Assembly (NCBI RefSeq): GCF_001969815.1
Contig: NZ_MRBK01000020.1
Coordinates: 1 to 64,000, forward strand
Direction: 5' to 3'
From: Bacillus swezeyi
GTDB lineage: Bacteria; Bacillota; Bacilli; Bacillales; Bacillaceae
DNA length: 64,000 bases
Position 1 is the first letter of the stretch. Each line of letters opens with the position of its first letter. The notes under the pieces were generated by a model. The model was not told the DNA's origin. It saw only the letters and a list, made by a program, of their open reading frames with translations, and did no database searches. A program made the position numbers and the translations under genes. Positions 35,989 to 44,329 of the stretch are shown piece after piece.

Positions 35989-36852
35989 ATGTGGAAGGAA
36001 ACCGTAAGCGTATCACCGCCTTATCATTTTGACCGTGTCCTGGAGAGGCTTTCTCTCGATCCGCTCAATGCAGTCAGCCTCGAAAAACGGGAAGTCAGGC
36101 TGCCGCTTCGCAACAAAGAGAAAAAACCTTGTATTGTCACGGTGCAGGCAGCAGGCACGGCGGATGCACCGGAATTTATCGTCAGCGGAACAGAAGATCG
36201 AGATGGTCTGATGGAAGAAGTAAAACGGATTTTCAGGTGGAAAGAAAACCTGCAGCCTGTTTTGGATCATTTTTCAGCAACGAGCCTGTCAAAGCTGTTT
36301 GAAGAGCACGCGGGGACACCTTTAGTGCTTGATTTTCATTTGTACCATTGCATGATGAAATGCATCATCCACCAGCAGCTGAACCTGTCGTTCGCATATA
36401 CGCTGACCGAACGGTTTGTTCACACATTCGGCGAACAAAAAGACGGCGTCTGGTTTTATCCGCTTCCCGAAACGATCGCGAAGCTGGACTACGGCGATCT
36501 GCGCGAGCTTCAGTTCAGCATGCGCAAGTCCGAATATGTCATCGATACGTCAAGAATGATCACAGGCGGAAGCTTAAACCTTGATGAGCTTGATTTATTA
36601 TCGGATGAAGACATCATGGACAAACTGGTGAAAATCAGAGGCATCGGCCCGTGGACGGTGCAAAATGTCCTGCTCTTTGGGCTCGGCCGCCCAAACCTTT
36701 TTCCGATAGCCGATATCGGCATCCAAAATGCGATTAAACGCCATTTTGGTTTAAAAGATAAACCGACTAAAGAAGAAATGCTTGAAATGAGCAAAGAATG
36801 GCACCCTTATTTAAGCTATGCTTCCTTGTATTTGTGGAGGAGCATTGAGTAG
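35989..36852 (+). CDS. yfjP: DNA-3-methyladenine glycosylase II (AlkA-like) YfjP
   Basis: 287 residues from ATG 35989 (AAGGGATGGG upstream). The helix-hairpin-helix motif is KIRGIGPWTVQNVLLFGLG, followed by the catalytic Asp in FPIADIGIQNAI, the HhH-GPD signature of AlkA-type enzymes. It removes alkylated purines from DNA for base-excision repair. The frame continues open upstream to 35842, but that part overlaps the divergent corA promoter region and is not expected to be translated. It is probably co-transcribed with the methyltransferase gene 17 bp downstream. Confidence 0.85.
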   Translation: MWKETVSVSPPYHFDRVLERLSLDPLNAVSLEKREVRLPLRNKEKKPCIVTVQAAGTADAPEFIVSGTEDRDGLMEEVKRIFRWKENLQPVLDHFSATSLSKLFEEHAGTPLVLDFHLYHCMMKCIIHQQLNLSFAYTLTERFVHTFGEQKDGVWFYPLPETIAKLDYGDLRELQFSMRKSEYVIDTSRMITGGSLNLDELDLLSDEDIMDKLVKIRGIGPWTVQNVLLFGLGRPNLFPIADIGIQNAIKRHFGLKDKPTKEEMLEMSKEWHPYLSYASLYLWRSIE

Positions 36853-36869
36853 AAATGGAGAGAACATGA

Positions 36870-38258
36870 GTGAAACGTGAAAGAACAGGATCATCAGCAG
36901 AATTAAAAGTCGGACAGCAATTTCCGCTGACGATCAAACGCCTTGGCATCAACGGCGAAGGCGTCGGCTATTTTAAGAAAAAAGTCGTTTTCGTCCCCGG
37001 TGCTCTGCCAGGTGAAGAGATCGTCGTCGAAGCGACAAAGGTTCACCCGAAATTTTCTGAAGGGCGGGTCAAGAAGGTCCGCAAACGTTCAGAGCACCGC
37101 GTGAAACCGCCCTGCATCATCTATGAACAGTGCGGAGGCTGCCAGCTTCAGCACCTGGCGTATGACCAGCAGCTGAAAGAAAAGCGGGACATCGTCATTC
37201 AATCGCTTGAACGCCATACGCGCTTCGACATCGGCAAGATGGAGATCAGACCGACGATCGGAATGGAAAATCCGTGGCACTACCGGAATAAAAGCCAATT
37301 CCAGCTCGGTACGAAAAACGGGAAAATGGTTGCCGGCTTGTATGGGCTTGATTCGCACAGCCTCGTCCCGATTACGGAATGCATCGTCCAGCATCCGGCG
37401 ACAAATAAAACGACGCAGACCGTCAAGCAGATTCTTGAAGACTTCGGCATTTCGGTTTATAACGAACGGAAAAGGACCGGCGATGTCCGTACGATCGTGA
37501 CAAGAGTCGGCTTTGAAACGGGAGAAGTGCAGGTCGTCCTTGTTACTGCTAAAGAAGATCTGCCCCGCAAGAAGCTGATCATAGAGGAAATCAAAAAACG
37601 CCTCCCTGAAGTGACATCGGTTATCCAAAACGTCAATAAAGCCAAAACATCGGTTATTTTCGGCGAGGATACAAGGCTGTTAGCCGGCAACATGGTCATA
37701 CAGGAATTTCTCGGTGATGTCTCTTTTGAGCTGAGCGCCCGCGCCTTTTTCCAGCTCAATCCGATTCAAACCGTCAAGCTCTATGACGAAGTCAAAAAAG
37801 CCGCCAAGCTGACCGGGCGCGAAAAAGTCGTCGACGCCTATTGCGGCGTCGGTACGATCGGGATGTGGATCGCCGACGGGGCAGGAGAAATTCGCGGCAT
37901 GGACGTCATTAAAGAATCGATCGATGACGCCAACAAAAACGCGAAAAAGCACGGACTCGAAAACGCCCAATATGTCACAGGAACTGCTGAGCATTGGCTG
38001 CCGAAATGGACGAAAGAAGGCTTCCGTCCTGACGTCGTCATCGTCGACCCGCCGAGAACCGGCTGTGACCGCACCTTCTTGGATACGATTAAAAAAGTCA
38101 AACCGAAGCGGTTCGTGTACGTCTCATGCAACCCGTCAACACTTGCGAAGGATTTGCAGTACTTGGCGAAAGATTATCATGTCGAATACATCCAGCCTGT
38201 CGATATGTTTCCGCAGACGGCGCATGTGGAATCGGTCGTATCGCTGAAGTTGAAATAA
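36870..38258 (+). CDS. yfjO: TrmA/RlmC-D family RNA (uracil-5-)methyltransferase YfjO
   Basis: 462 residues from GTG 36870. An N-terminal TRAM domain ([19 protein letters not shown]) is followed by the iron-sulfur motif [15 protein letters not shown] and a Rossmann methyltransferase with [26 protein letters not shown] and the catalytic Cys in [15 protein letters not shown]. It is one of the two B. subtilis-type paralogues (YfjO and YefA/RlmCD); position after yfjP favours YfjO. Target uracil in 23S rRNA is inferred from the family. Confidence 0.85.
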   Translation: MKRERTGSSAELKVGQQFPLTIKRLGINGEGVGYFKKKVVFVPGALPGEEIVVEATKVHPKFSEGRVKKVRKRSEHRVKPPCIIYEQCGGCQLQHLAYDQQLKEKRDIVIQSLERHTRFDIGKMEIRPTIGMENPWHYRNKSQFQLGTKNGKMVAGLYGLDSHSLVPITECIVQHPATNKTTQTVKQILEDFGISVYNERKRTGDVRTIVTRVGFETGEVQVVLVTAKEDLPRKKLIIEEIKKRLPEVTSVIQNVNKAKTSVIFGEDTRLLAGNMVIQEFLGDVSFELSARAFFQLNPIQTVKLYDEVKKAAKLTGREKVVDAYCGVGTIGMWIADGAGEIRGMDVIKESIDDANKNAKKHGLENAQYVTGTAEHWLPKWTKEGFRPDVVIVDPPRTGCDRTFLDTIKKVKPKRFVYVSCNPSTLAKDLQYLAKDYHVEYIQPVDMFPQTAHVESVVSLKLK

Positions 38259-38284
38259 AACGCCTTTTTTGAAGGCGTTTTTTA
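38257..38284 (+). terminator. Terminator of yfjO
   Basis: AAAACGCCTT/AAGGCGTTTT with a T-run follows the stop codon. Confidence 0.8.
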
Positions 38285-38309
38285 GTGGAACGGGAAGGAG
38301 GAACATACG

Positions 38310-38771
38310 ATGAAAAGACTTTGCATCATCCCCTGCGGCGCGAAGAAAATCTGGGATGTCGATCCGGACATCGGCCCGTCCGCCGCAAAGGATGTCTATC
38401 TGAGCCCGTTTCACCGGGCGTGCCGCGCATATGCACAAACATTTTTTACAGATTGGGTAATCCTTTCAGCAAAACACGGTTTTTTGCGGCCTGAAGATAT
38501 CGTTCCGGAAAACTATGATGTAACATTTGGGATGCGCCACCCGGAGATCATGCCGAATGACGAGCTGAAAGCGCAGGCTGAAAAGAAAAAACTGCTGGCA
38601 TATGACGAAATTGTCATGCTCGGCGGAAAAAAATACCGGCCTGTCCTGAAAAGCGTGTTTGGCGATAGCCGGCAGATCACCTATCCACTGGCCGGATACC
38701 GGGGAATCGGATACATGCTTCAGGCGCTGAAAAAGGCTGTCGATGACGGCCGGGAGATTAAGGCAAAATGA
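38310..38771 (+). CDS. DUF6884-type protein (YfjM-like)
   Basis: 153 residues. The N-terminus LCIIPCGAKKIWD, the central FTDWVILSAKHGFLRPED and the C-terminal YRGIGYMLQALKKAV are typical of the small DUF6884 family, related in layout to YaaA-like and phage proteins. Function is unknown. By position after yfjO it corresponds to B. subtilis YfjM. GGAAGGAGG precedes ATG 38310. Confidence 0.65.
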   Translation: MKRLCIIPCGAKKIWDVDPDIGPSAAKDVYLSPFHRACRAYAQTFFTDWVILSAKHGFLRPEDIVPENYDVTFGMRHPEIMPNDELKAQAEKKKLLAYDEIVMLGGKKYRPVLKSVFGDSRQITYPLAGYRGIGYMLQALKKAVDDGREIKAK

Positions 38772-38828
38772 AACTTTCATTTTGCCTGTTTTGGTATGCG
38801 AGACAGAGAGCGGCAGCGGAGTATTTTT

Positions 38829-38897
38829 ATGGATTACACCGAAAGATATGACATAGATTTTATGGATTTCACCATGCACATGGAAAACGTCGATTAG
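38829..38897 (+). CDS. Possible 22-residue peptide
   Basis: ATG 38829 opens a short acidic ORF, MDYTERYDIDFMDFTMHM..., with GGAG about 9 bp upstream. It lies between the DUF6884 gene and the esterase gene, 33 bp before the latter. It may be chance. Confidence 0.25.
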   Translation: MDYTERYDIDFMDFTMHMENVD

Positions 38898-38929
38898 ACG
38901 ATTAAAGCGGAGACGGAGGAGATGCACTG

Positions 38930-39826
38930 ATGAGAAGTGTGCCAAAGGAGAAGGTTTATTCGAGAAAACAGCTGCAAAAGAAAGTGAAGCTTTTTCAATG
39001 GCTGGCCGCCCGTTCAACCAGAGCAGGGCGTCATCGGAACGAGAGGGCCGGCAAGGAGCTTTTTCTGGAAACGGCGGAAGGCAAAATCCGGGTGCTTTCT
39101 TACAATCTGGAAAAACTCGAAAAACTTCCGCTGTTTATGAATATTCACGGCGGCGGTTTCATTCTCGGAAGTGCGGACATGGATGATCCGTATATGATGA
39201 ATGTGGCCGATAACGCCAATGTGAAGATCTTGAGCATTGACTACAGCCTCTCTCCTGAAGAAGTATTTCCAAAAGCCTTGAACGAATGCTATGCCGTTGT
39301 AAAGTATGCAAAAGAACATGCAGAGGAGCTTGGTATAGATTCTGAGAATATCGCTGTCGGCGGCCATAGTGCGGGAGGAAATTTGAGCGCTGCCGTTTGC
39401 TTGAGGGATGCCGAAGCGAAAGAGCTGGGAATCAAATGCCTCATCCTCGATTATCCGCCCCTTGATCTGTATACTGACGCATATTTGAAGCCGCGGCCGA
39501 AGGGTTCTTTGAATCCGAAGATGTGCAGAATATTTGACGCATGTTATTGCAACAACAAAGAGGAACGTAAAAATCCATTCATCTCTCCTGTTTATGCTTC
39601 AACCGATCAGGTGAAAGCATTTCCTCCCACGCTCATTTTAACAGCAGGTCAGGATTCCCTCTGTAAAGAAGCGGAGGATTTCAAGGATCAATTGATTGAT
39701 GCGGGTGTTGATGTCACCTATAAATGCTTCAAGGGCTCACGCCACGGTTTCACCTTGAGCGACAAGGCGGATGCCGTAGAAGGATGGCAGATGATGATCG
39801 ACCATCTGAACCGATATCTTAGTTAA
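38930..39826 (+). CDS. Alpha/beta hydrolase, HSL/acetyl-esterase family
   Basis: 298 residues. The hormone-sensitive-lipase oxyanion motif is NIHGGGFILGS, the nucleophile elbow VGGHSAGGNLSAAV; Asp lies in TAGQDSLCKEAEDF and His in GSRHGFTLS. These complete the catalytic triad. Such enzymes cleave short-chain esters. The N-terminal ~35 residues are basic (KVYSRKQLQKKVKLFQW) without a signal peptide. GGAGGAG lies 8 bp before ATG 38930. Confidence 0.83.
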   Translation: MRSVPKEKVYSRKQLQKKVKLFQWLAARSTRAGRHRNERAGKELFLETAEGKIRVLSYNLEKLEKLPLFMNIHGGGFILGSADMDDPYMMNVADNANVKILSIDYSLSPEEVFPKALNECYAVVKYAKEHAEELGIDSENIAVGGHSAGGNLSAAVCLRDAEAKELGIKCLILDYPPLDLYTDAYLKPRPKGSLNPKMCRIFDACYCNNKEERKNPFISPVYASTDQVKAFPPTLILTAGQDSLCKEAEDFKDQLIDAGVDVTYKCFKGSRHGFTLSDKADAVEGWQMMIDHLNRYLS

Positions 39827-39951
39827 TGACGTCTTTTTGCCTGCTTTGCAGAAGGATTTGCGCTCCCTGATGAGCAATCATCAGCATAGAGAACCCGCTT
39901 CAATGGGTGTTGGGCCGCGCCGGACAAACGATGTAGATCGCCTGGAAACTG

Positions 39952-39988
39952 GGAGACAGCATGAATTTTACATGTTGTCTCTTTTTTT
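39952..39988 (+). terminator. Intrinsic terminator
   Basis: GAGACAGCATG/CATGTTGTCTC followed by T7. It lies 125 bp beyond the esterase and ends transcription before the ECF sigma locus. Confidence 0.8.
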
Positions 39989-40074
39989 GTATGTATTTGT
40001 GTAACAAAAAAATGATCGGCGGCACTAATAAATGAATGGAAAAAATATCAGTATGCCCATCCGGGAGGGGCTCT

Positions 40075-40569
40075 ATGAAACTTGAGGAAGTCTACAAGGA
40101 CTTCAGCCTGCCGTTTATGCCTTTTTTTACGTGAAAACATTTCATAAAGAAACGGCAGAGGACTTAACACAGGAAGTATTTTATCAGGCTGTGAAAAGCT
40201 TCAATACATTTTCGGGAAAATCGACGATCAAAACATGGGTATTTTCGATTGCTAAAAACGTGCTGAAAAAGCACTTTCGTTCAGGGGCGTACAGATCGGG
40301 GTTAAACACGTTCATTCAGCATCAGGGAACGGCAGGTTTATCCCCGGAGGAACACCTGCTAAAATCCGAGAAAGAGCAGCAGCTTCTCGCCGAAATCAAT
40401 CGGCTTGATGAAACCTCAAAGGAGATCGTCACCCTCCGCATCTACGGAGAACTGTCATTTAAAGAAATCGGCATGCTCACAGGCAAAACCGAAAACTATG
40501 CCAGAGTTGCATTTCACAAGGGCGAAGCTCAAGCTTCAGCAAGAAATGGAGGGGTATGATGAAGGATAA
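40075..40569 (+). pseudogene. ECF-type RNA polymerase sigma factor gene with two compensating frameshifts
   Basis: ATG 40075 follows GGGAGGGG and starts MKLEEVYKDFS, an ECF start. One base then appears missing near 40108-40110: the sigma region 2 (AVYAFFYVKTFHKETAEDL, TQEVFYQAVKSF) continues in another frame, while the first frame stops at 40132. Region 4 (ETSKEIVTLRIYGELSFKEI) stays in that second frame up to VAFHKG near 40520. There one extra base (aagggcgaag) shifts the sequence back to the first frame, whose natural tail KLKLQQEMEGYDEG ends at 40569. The middle frame alone gives a shortened ORF from GTG 40131 to 40559 with no ribosome site. Two sequencing errors are an alternative. Confidence 0.75.
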
Positions 40570-41122
40570 GGCGCGCAGTATATTCGAAGATTTGCTTCCT
40601 TTATATCACGAGGGGCTGTTAAGCAAAGAGACGGCTGAATGGATCGAGGAACAGGCCGAAAACGATGAGGAGCTTCAAAAGCTTTTGAAAATGTCAGGTG
40701 CCGCGCTCTTAACAGAAGACATTGAATCGTCTGTTCATGAGGGGCAAATGTTTAAGCGAATCAATCGAAAGCTTTCCCTTTATCAAATCATTTTTACTGT
40801 GATATCGTTTTTTCTTGCGATGAAAACGTCGCTTTTAAATGAAAGCTTCGGCTTTATTTTATGGTATGCCGTGCTCGGCTTTGTGACGTATCTTTTCTAT
40901 CGCGATATGAAAATCGTTCTGCTTCTCTCCTTTGTTCCGATATTTGTTTGGGGAATAAGCGATATTCTGGGCGGCTGGGATGCCGCAGACGGAACCGGAT
41001 TTGCAGAACAGCTGCTGAATTCCGTTTTAGGAGCATTCATGCTCGCTCTGGTTCACTGTTTATTCGCCATTGCCGGAAGCTTGATCGGCTGGCTGTGCGT
41101 AAAGCTGAAAGAAGGAAGTTGA
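40559..41122 (+). CDS. Anti-sigma-factor-like membrane protein
   Basis: 187 residues. The N-terminus FEDLLPLYHEGLLSKETAEWIEEQ has the pattern of cytoplasmic anti-sigma domains but lacks the HxxxCxxC zinc motif. About four membrane helices follow (IIFTVISFFLAMKTSLL, LWYAVLGFVTYLFY, IVLLLSFVPIFVWGIS, the last near residues 155-180). It overlaps the sigma gene tail, typical of sigma/anti-sigma pairs. ATG 40559 or 40556 are possible starts. It should hold the neighbouring sigma factor at the membrane until a signal arrives. Confidence 0.72.
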   Translation: MKDKARSIFEDLLPLYHEGLLSKETAEWIEEQAENDEELQKLLKMSGAALLTEDIESSVHEGQMFKRINRKLSLYQIIFTVISFFLAMKTSLLNESFGFILWYAVLGFVTYLFYRDMKIVLLLSFVPIFVWGISDILGGWDAADGTGFAEQLLNSVLGAFMLALVHCLFAIAGSLIGWLCVKLKEGS

Positions 41123-41127
41123 TCATA

Positions 41128-41850
41128 ATGAAAAAGAAACTTTTATCCAGTGTGCTGATTCTGTTGCTCGTTTCATTCGTGCTTGCAGCATACAACGCTT
41201 TTAACGGAAATCCAGTAAGCAAGCAGCTCTCCAAAACAGCGCTTGAGCATTATTTGACCGACCGCTATCCTGAAAAAAACTTGAGGATCGATGAGGGCAG
41301 CTACAATTTTAAGTTTGCCGAATATACATTTGAAGTCACAGACATCAGTGATCAAAAGCGATCTGAGCCGTATGTATTTTCTTTAAGAGGATTTATCAAA
41401 CCTGAAGTATACGCTGACGGGATTTATGATGAGAATCTCAATGAACCGCTGATGGAGCGGTTGGGAAGTGAAGCATCAAAAGAAATCAAAACCCTTATAT
41501 CAAAAAGCATAAACAATGTGGAAGATGTCGATGTTTATTTGGAAGTGCTAAAAGAAAAGATCAAAGATGATGCGAAATGGGAGAAAAGCATCCATCTGAA
41601 CGGGCCGATGCAGATTCATATTTTACTTGATGCCGCAAATGCCGACCGGGAATCCGTATACAATACGTCAAAAAAAATTCACCGTCTGTTGAACAAAGAA
41701 GGATATGACTATGAATATGTCAGTATCAATGCCAATATTTTTGATGGAGAAGACGTTAAAGACGAGGACATCGGCTATGTAAAATATAGTACATCCTTTG
41801 AAAAAAACACGGATATCAAGCTGAGAGATGTTGAAGAAGAAAATCAATGA
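41128..41850 (+). CDS. YfjL-like membrane-anchored protein (copy 1)
   Basis: 240 residues from ATG 41128. One N-terminal membrane anchor (LLSSVLILLLVSFVLAAYNAF) is followed by a soluble extracytoplasmic domain with the motif NGNPVSKQLSKTALEHYL and SYNFKFAEYTFEVTD. It is paralogous to the protein at 45592-46278; both start with the same anchor-NAFNGNP pattern. It resembles the B. subtilis YfjL family, of unknown function. It is third in the sigma/anti-sigma operon (5-bp gap), suggesting a link with the envelope stress sensed there. Confidence 0.7.
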   Translation: MKKKLLSSVLILLLVSFVLAAYNAFNGNPVSKQLSKTALEHYLTDRYPEKNLRIDEGSYNFKFAEYTFEVTDISDQKRSEPYVFSLRGFIKPEVYADGIYDENLNEPLMERLGSEASKEIKTLISKSINNVEDVDVYLEVLKEKIKDDAKWEKSIHLNGPMQIHILLDAANADRESVYNTSKKIHRLLNKEGYDYEYVSINANIFDGEDVKDEDIGYVKYSTSFEKNTDIKLRDVEEENQ

Positions 41851-41870
41851 TTGATGTCAAACAGAACATG

Positions 41871-41903
41871 TCCCTATTTCCGACGCCCGGAGATAGGGAT
41901 TTT
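41871..41903. terminator. Bidirectional terminator
   Basis: TCCCTAT-TCC pairs with GGA-ATAGGGA and is followed by TTTT. It separates the YfjL-like gene and the convergent tetR gene. Confidence 0.65.
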
Positions 41904-41906
41904 CCG

Positions 41907-42500
41907 TTATTCATTTTTTAAGCCATTACAAAAACCCGCGATCATCTGTTTGATAAAAGCATCTTTTGCGACTTTTTGAAACCGGCCTCCAGCAAGCGCC
42001 GATGAAGAGAAAAATCCGTATAAAGCCGTCAAGAAAACGTAAGCTTGTGAATCAGCGTCTCCTTTCGCCATCAAGTTTTTATGCTGCATCGTTTGGAAAT
42101 AATCTGTTAAATAACGAAGGAGTTCTTCTATGTGTTTCAAAATGGAGCCGAAAAGTTCAGTCACTCTCCCGCCGTCTTGGACGGCAATGAGATATAGCGG
42201 CTTGTTTTTTCCCATGTTGAGCAAATATGATTCGGCAATCAGTGTTAAGTCTTTTTCCAGGTTCCATGTGATTTCCTTTTCAAATACGTGTTGAAAGGCG
42301 GGAATATAAGAAAATTTTTGAACGGCGGCTTCCAAAAGTCCCAGCTTTGTTTTGAAGTGCCGGTAGACAGTCATTTCGCTGACGCCCGCGGCAAGCGCGA
42401 TGTCTTTGATTGTAACGGATTTGAATCCATATTGCTGCATTAAGTCTAAAGCAGCGGTAATGACTCGGTCGTTAGTCTCTTGCAAAGGTGTCCCCTCCAC
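41907..42500 (-). CDS. TetR family transcriptional repressor
   Basis: 197 residues. The N-terminal helix-turn-helix is ITAALDLMQQYGFKSVTIKD, then AGVSEMTVYRHFKTKLGLLE. The C-terminal ligand domain is specific to the protein. It is divergent from a macrolide-type glycosyltransferase gene with a perfect dyad between them, so it probably represses that gene until a toxic glycosyl acceptor binds. Confidence 0.82.
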   Translation of the reverse strand: MEGTPLQETNDRVITAALDLMQQYGFKSVTIKDIALAAGVSEMTVYRHFKTKLGLLEAAVQKFSYIPAFQHVFEKEITWNLEKDLTLIAESYLLNMGKNKPLYLIAVQDGGRVTELFGSILKHIEELLRYLTDYFQTMQHKNLMAKGDADSQAYVFLTALYGFFSSSALAGGRFQKVAKDAFIKQMIAGFCNGLKNE

Positions 42501-42513
42501 TTTTATGATGATA

Positions 42514-42529
42514 GTTAGTGGTAACTAAC
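42514..42529. promoter_or_regulatory. Palindromic TetR-type operator
   Basis: GTTAGTGGTAACTAAC has 6-bp arms around a 4-bp centre. It lies 14 bp upstream of the tetR start and 66 bp before the glycosyltransferase start. Confidence 0.65.
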
Positions 42530-42594
42530 ATCAGTGTAATGAGGCGCTGTTTGGATGTCAACCCGTCTCAAAAAGGATAAAGGGAGTTTTGTTC

Positions 42595-43791
42595 ATGACA
42601 AATATTTTAATCGTCAATTTTCCGGCGGAAGGCCATGTCAATCCTACATTAGGGATTACAAAAGCCTTTGCTGACAGAGGAGACAATGTTCACTATATTT
42701 CAACGGAAAAATATAAAGACAGATTGGAAGGCGTCGGGGCGACAGTCCACTTGTGTGAGGATCTGGTGAGGAACGCGCATATTGACCCAAATTCTCCGTC
42801 CGGCATTCTTGAGTTTTTGAAGATACATCTTAAAACCTCGCTGTACATTCTTGAAGTCGTAAAGGAATTATCAACACATATTCAGTTTGATGCCGTTTAT
42901 TATGATACATTTGGTGCGGGTGAATTGGTCAGAGACTATTTGAACATCCCGGGGATCGCTTCATCGGCTTCTTTTCTCTTCGGGGAAGAGCATCTGAAGA
43001 TCCTGCCTTTGCATCCGGATTCAGGCGTGCAGCTGGAATTGGACAAAGAATGTGAAGACTTGTTACAAGAGCTGAAATTAAAGTATGGCGTCTCACCTCG
43101 GCATACGGGGCAATTTATGAGCAATCAAGCGGAACTGACCGTTGTATATACAAGCCGGTATTTTCAGCCTGACAGCGACCGGTTTGGCGAAGAATGTTTG
43201 TTTATCGGTCCGCGTTTTCCAAAACGGTTGGGGAAAACCGATTTTCCGATCGACGCGTTAAAGGGGCATAAAGTCATTTATATTTCAATGGGGACGGTGC
43301 TGGATAAAACAACGGACTTTTTCAACATGTGCATCGACGCTTTTTCAGATTTCGAAGGAAAGGTCGTCATCGCTGCGGGAGAAAGATCTGATTATACAGA
43401 TATGAAGGAAGCTCCCGGGCACTTTATCATTGCGCCGTATGTTCCACAATTGGACGTTTTGCAGGAAGCGGATGTATTCATCACACACGGTGGTATGAAC
43501 AGTGTAAATGAAGGCATTCATTATCAAGTTCCAATGGTCGTGCTTCCTCACGATAAGGATCAGCCGATGGTGGCCCAAAGACTTGCCGAATTGAATGCGG
43601 GCTACCCGATTGCAACAGACGAAGTGAACGAGCAGATTTTAAGACATGCTGTCGACCAAGTACTGAATGACAGGACATATCGAGAAGGCATTCAAAAAAT
43701 TGCTGAAAGCTTCAGAAACAGTATGGACATGAAAGAAGCACTGGACCTGATTGATCAATATATCGTCCGAAGCAAATCACTGCAATCATAA
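42595..43791 (+). CDS. MGT-family UDP-glycosyltransferase (YojK/YjiC-like)
   Basis: 398 residues, GT1 family. The N-terminal FPAEGHVNPTLGITKAFADRG contains the catalytic His; the C-terminal donor-binding region reads VPQLDVLQEADVFITHGGMNSVNEG with Gln and the HGG motif. Enzymes of this kind inactivate macrolides or glycosylate many phenolic compounds using UDP-glucose. Sequence is nearer the YojK branch than the well-known YjiC. ATG 42595 has GGGAG at good distance; TTG 42589 is too close. TetR control and a clean terminator point to a resistance unit. Confidence 0.82.
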   Translation: MTNILIVNFPAEGHVNPTLGITKAFADRGDNVHYISTEKYKDRLEGVGATVHLCEDLVRNAHIDPNSPSGILEFLKIHLKTSLYILEVVKELSTHIQFDAVYYDTFGAGELVRDYLNIPGIASSASFLFGEEHLKILPLHPDSGVQLELDKECEDLLQELKLKYGVSPRHTGQFMSNQAELTVVYTSRYFQPDSDRFGEECLFIGPRFPKRLGKTDFPIDALKGHKVIYISMGTVLDKTTDFFNMCIDAFSDFEGKVVIAAGERSDYTDMKEAPGHFIIAPYVPQLDVLQEADVFITHGGMNSVNEGIHYQVPMVVLPHDKDQPMVAQRLAELNAGYPIATDEVNEQILRHAVDQVLNDRTYREGIQKIAESFRNSMDMKEALDLIDQYIVRSKSLQS

Positions 43792-43793
43792 AA

Positions 43794-43829
43794 GGAAGCC
43801 GCTATGTAAATAGCGGCTTCTTTATTTTT
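43794..43829 (+). terminator. Intrinsic terminator
   Basis: GAAGCCGCTAT/ATAGCGGCTTC followed by TTTATTTTT, immediately after the glycosyltransferase. Confidence 0.8.
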
Positions 43830-43894
43830 ATGCATAAATGATACAAAAAAGAGAAAAGTAGGAATGAACATATGAAAAGAAAGGATGTTGTTTG

Positions 43895-44218
43895 ATGCGA
43901 AAATTATGGATTTGTCTGCTCCTCGTCATCCCGCTGTCTTTCACAGCCGGAATGTCTGCTGCCAATGGAGAAGAAACACATGTGTATCAAGATCTGTCAG
44001 AGAAACAAAAGAATGAGCTGGCATCGATGCAAAAAGACATTATGGAAAAGAAAAAACAGCTCATCAATAAATATGTGGAGTACGGAATTATAGAGCAAAA
44101 AAAAGGGAACGAAATCAAATCACATATTGAACAACGGTATGAAAAAGAGAAAAAGAACGGGTTTATGCCAAGATGGGGGCATCAAGAGAAGATTTATAGA
44201 CATCGTATTCATTATTAA
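43895..44218 (+). CDS. Secreted DUF2680 protein (YckD-like)
   Basis: 107 residues. A signal peptide (LWICLLLVIPLSFTAGMSAA) leads to a charged helical domain with LSEKQKNELASMQKDIMEKK and KYVEYGIIEQKKGNEIKSHI, the DUF2680 pattern of B. subtilis YckD. Function unknown. AAGGA lies 9 bp before ATG 43895. Confidence 0.72.
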   Translation: MRKLWICLLLVIPLSFTAGMSAANGEETHVYQDLSEKQKNELASMQKDIMEKKKQLINKYVEYGIIEQKKGNEIKSHIEQRYEKEKKNGFMPRWGHQEKIYRHRIHY

Positions 44219-44256
44219 AACCAGGCCTTTTTATACTGAAGCCTCATTTTCTTCGT

Positions 44257-44283
44257 GACAAAAGTGTAAAGACAGGTGTAAAC
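44257..44283 (+). promoter_or_regulatory. Candidate NiaR (niacin repressor) operator before naiP
   Basis: GACAAAAGTGTAAA followed by GACAGGTGTAAAC forms a tandem repeat with two GTGTAAA boxes 12 bp apart. Read on the other strand it contains ACACCTGTCTTTACAC, which fits my recollection of NiaR sites. It lies 47 bp before a predicted niacin transporter, the expected target. Assignment is inference. Confidence 0.4.
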
Positions 44284-44329
44284 TAATACTCATGTAAATC
44301 AGCTATATGAGCAAAGAGGTGTTGTGAGT

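Noticed and set aside
40108..40134. Programmed -1 frameshift at the T7 run in the sigma factor gene
   Set aside because: The conserved residues AVYAF already lie in the second frame before the T7 run, so the shift happened upstream; a mutation or sequencing error fits better.
40861..41127. N-terminal extension of the YfjL-like protein in frame from 40861
   Set aside because: That part overlaps the anti-sigma gene in another frame; a proper start with membrane anchor is at 41128.
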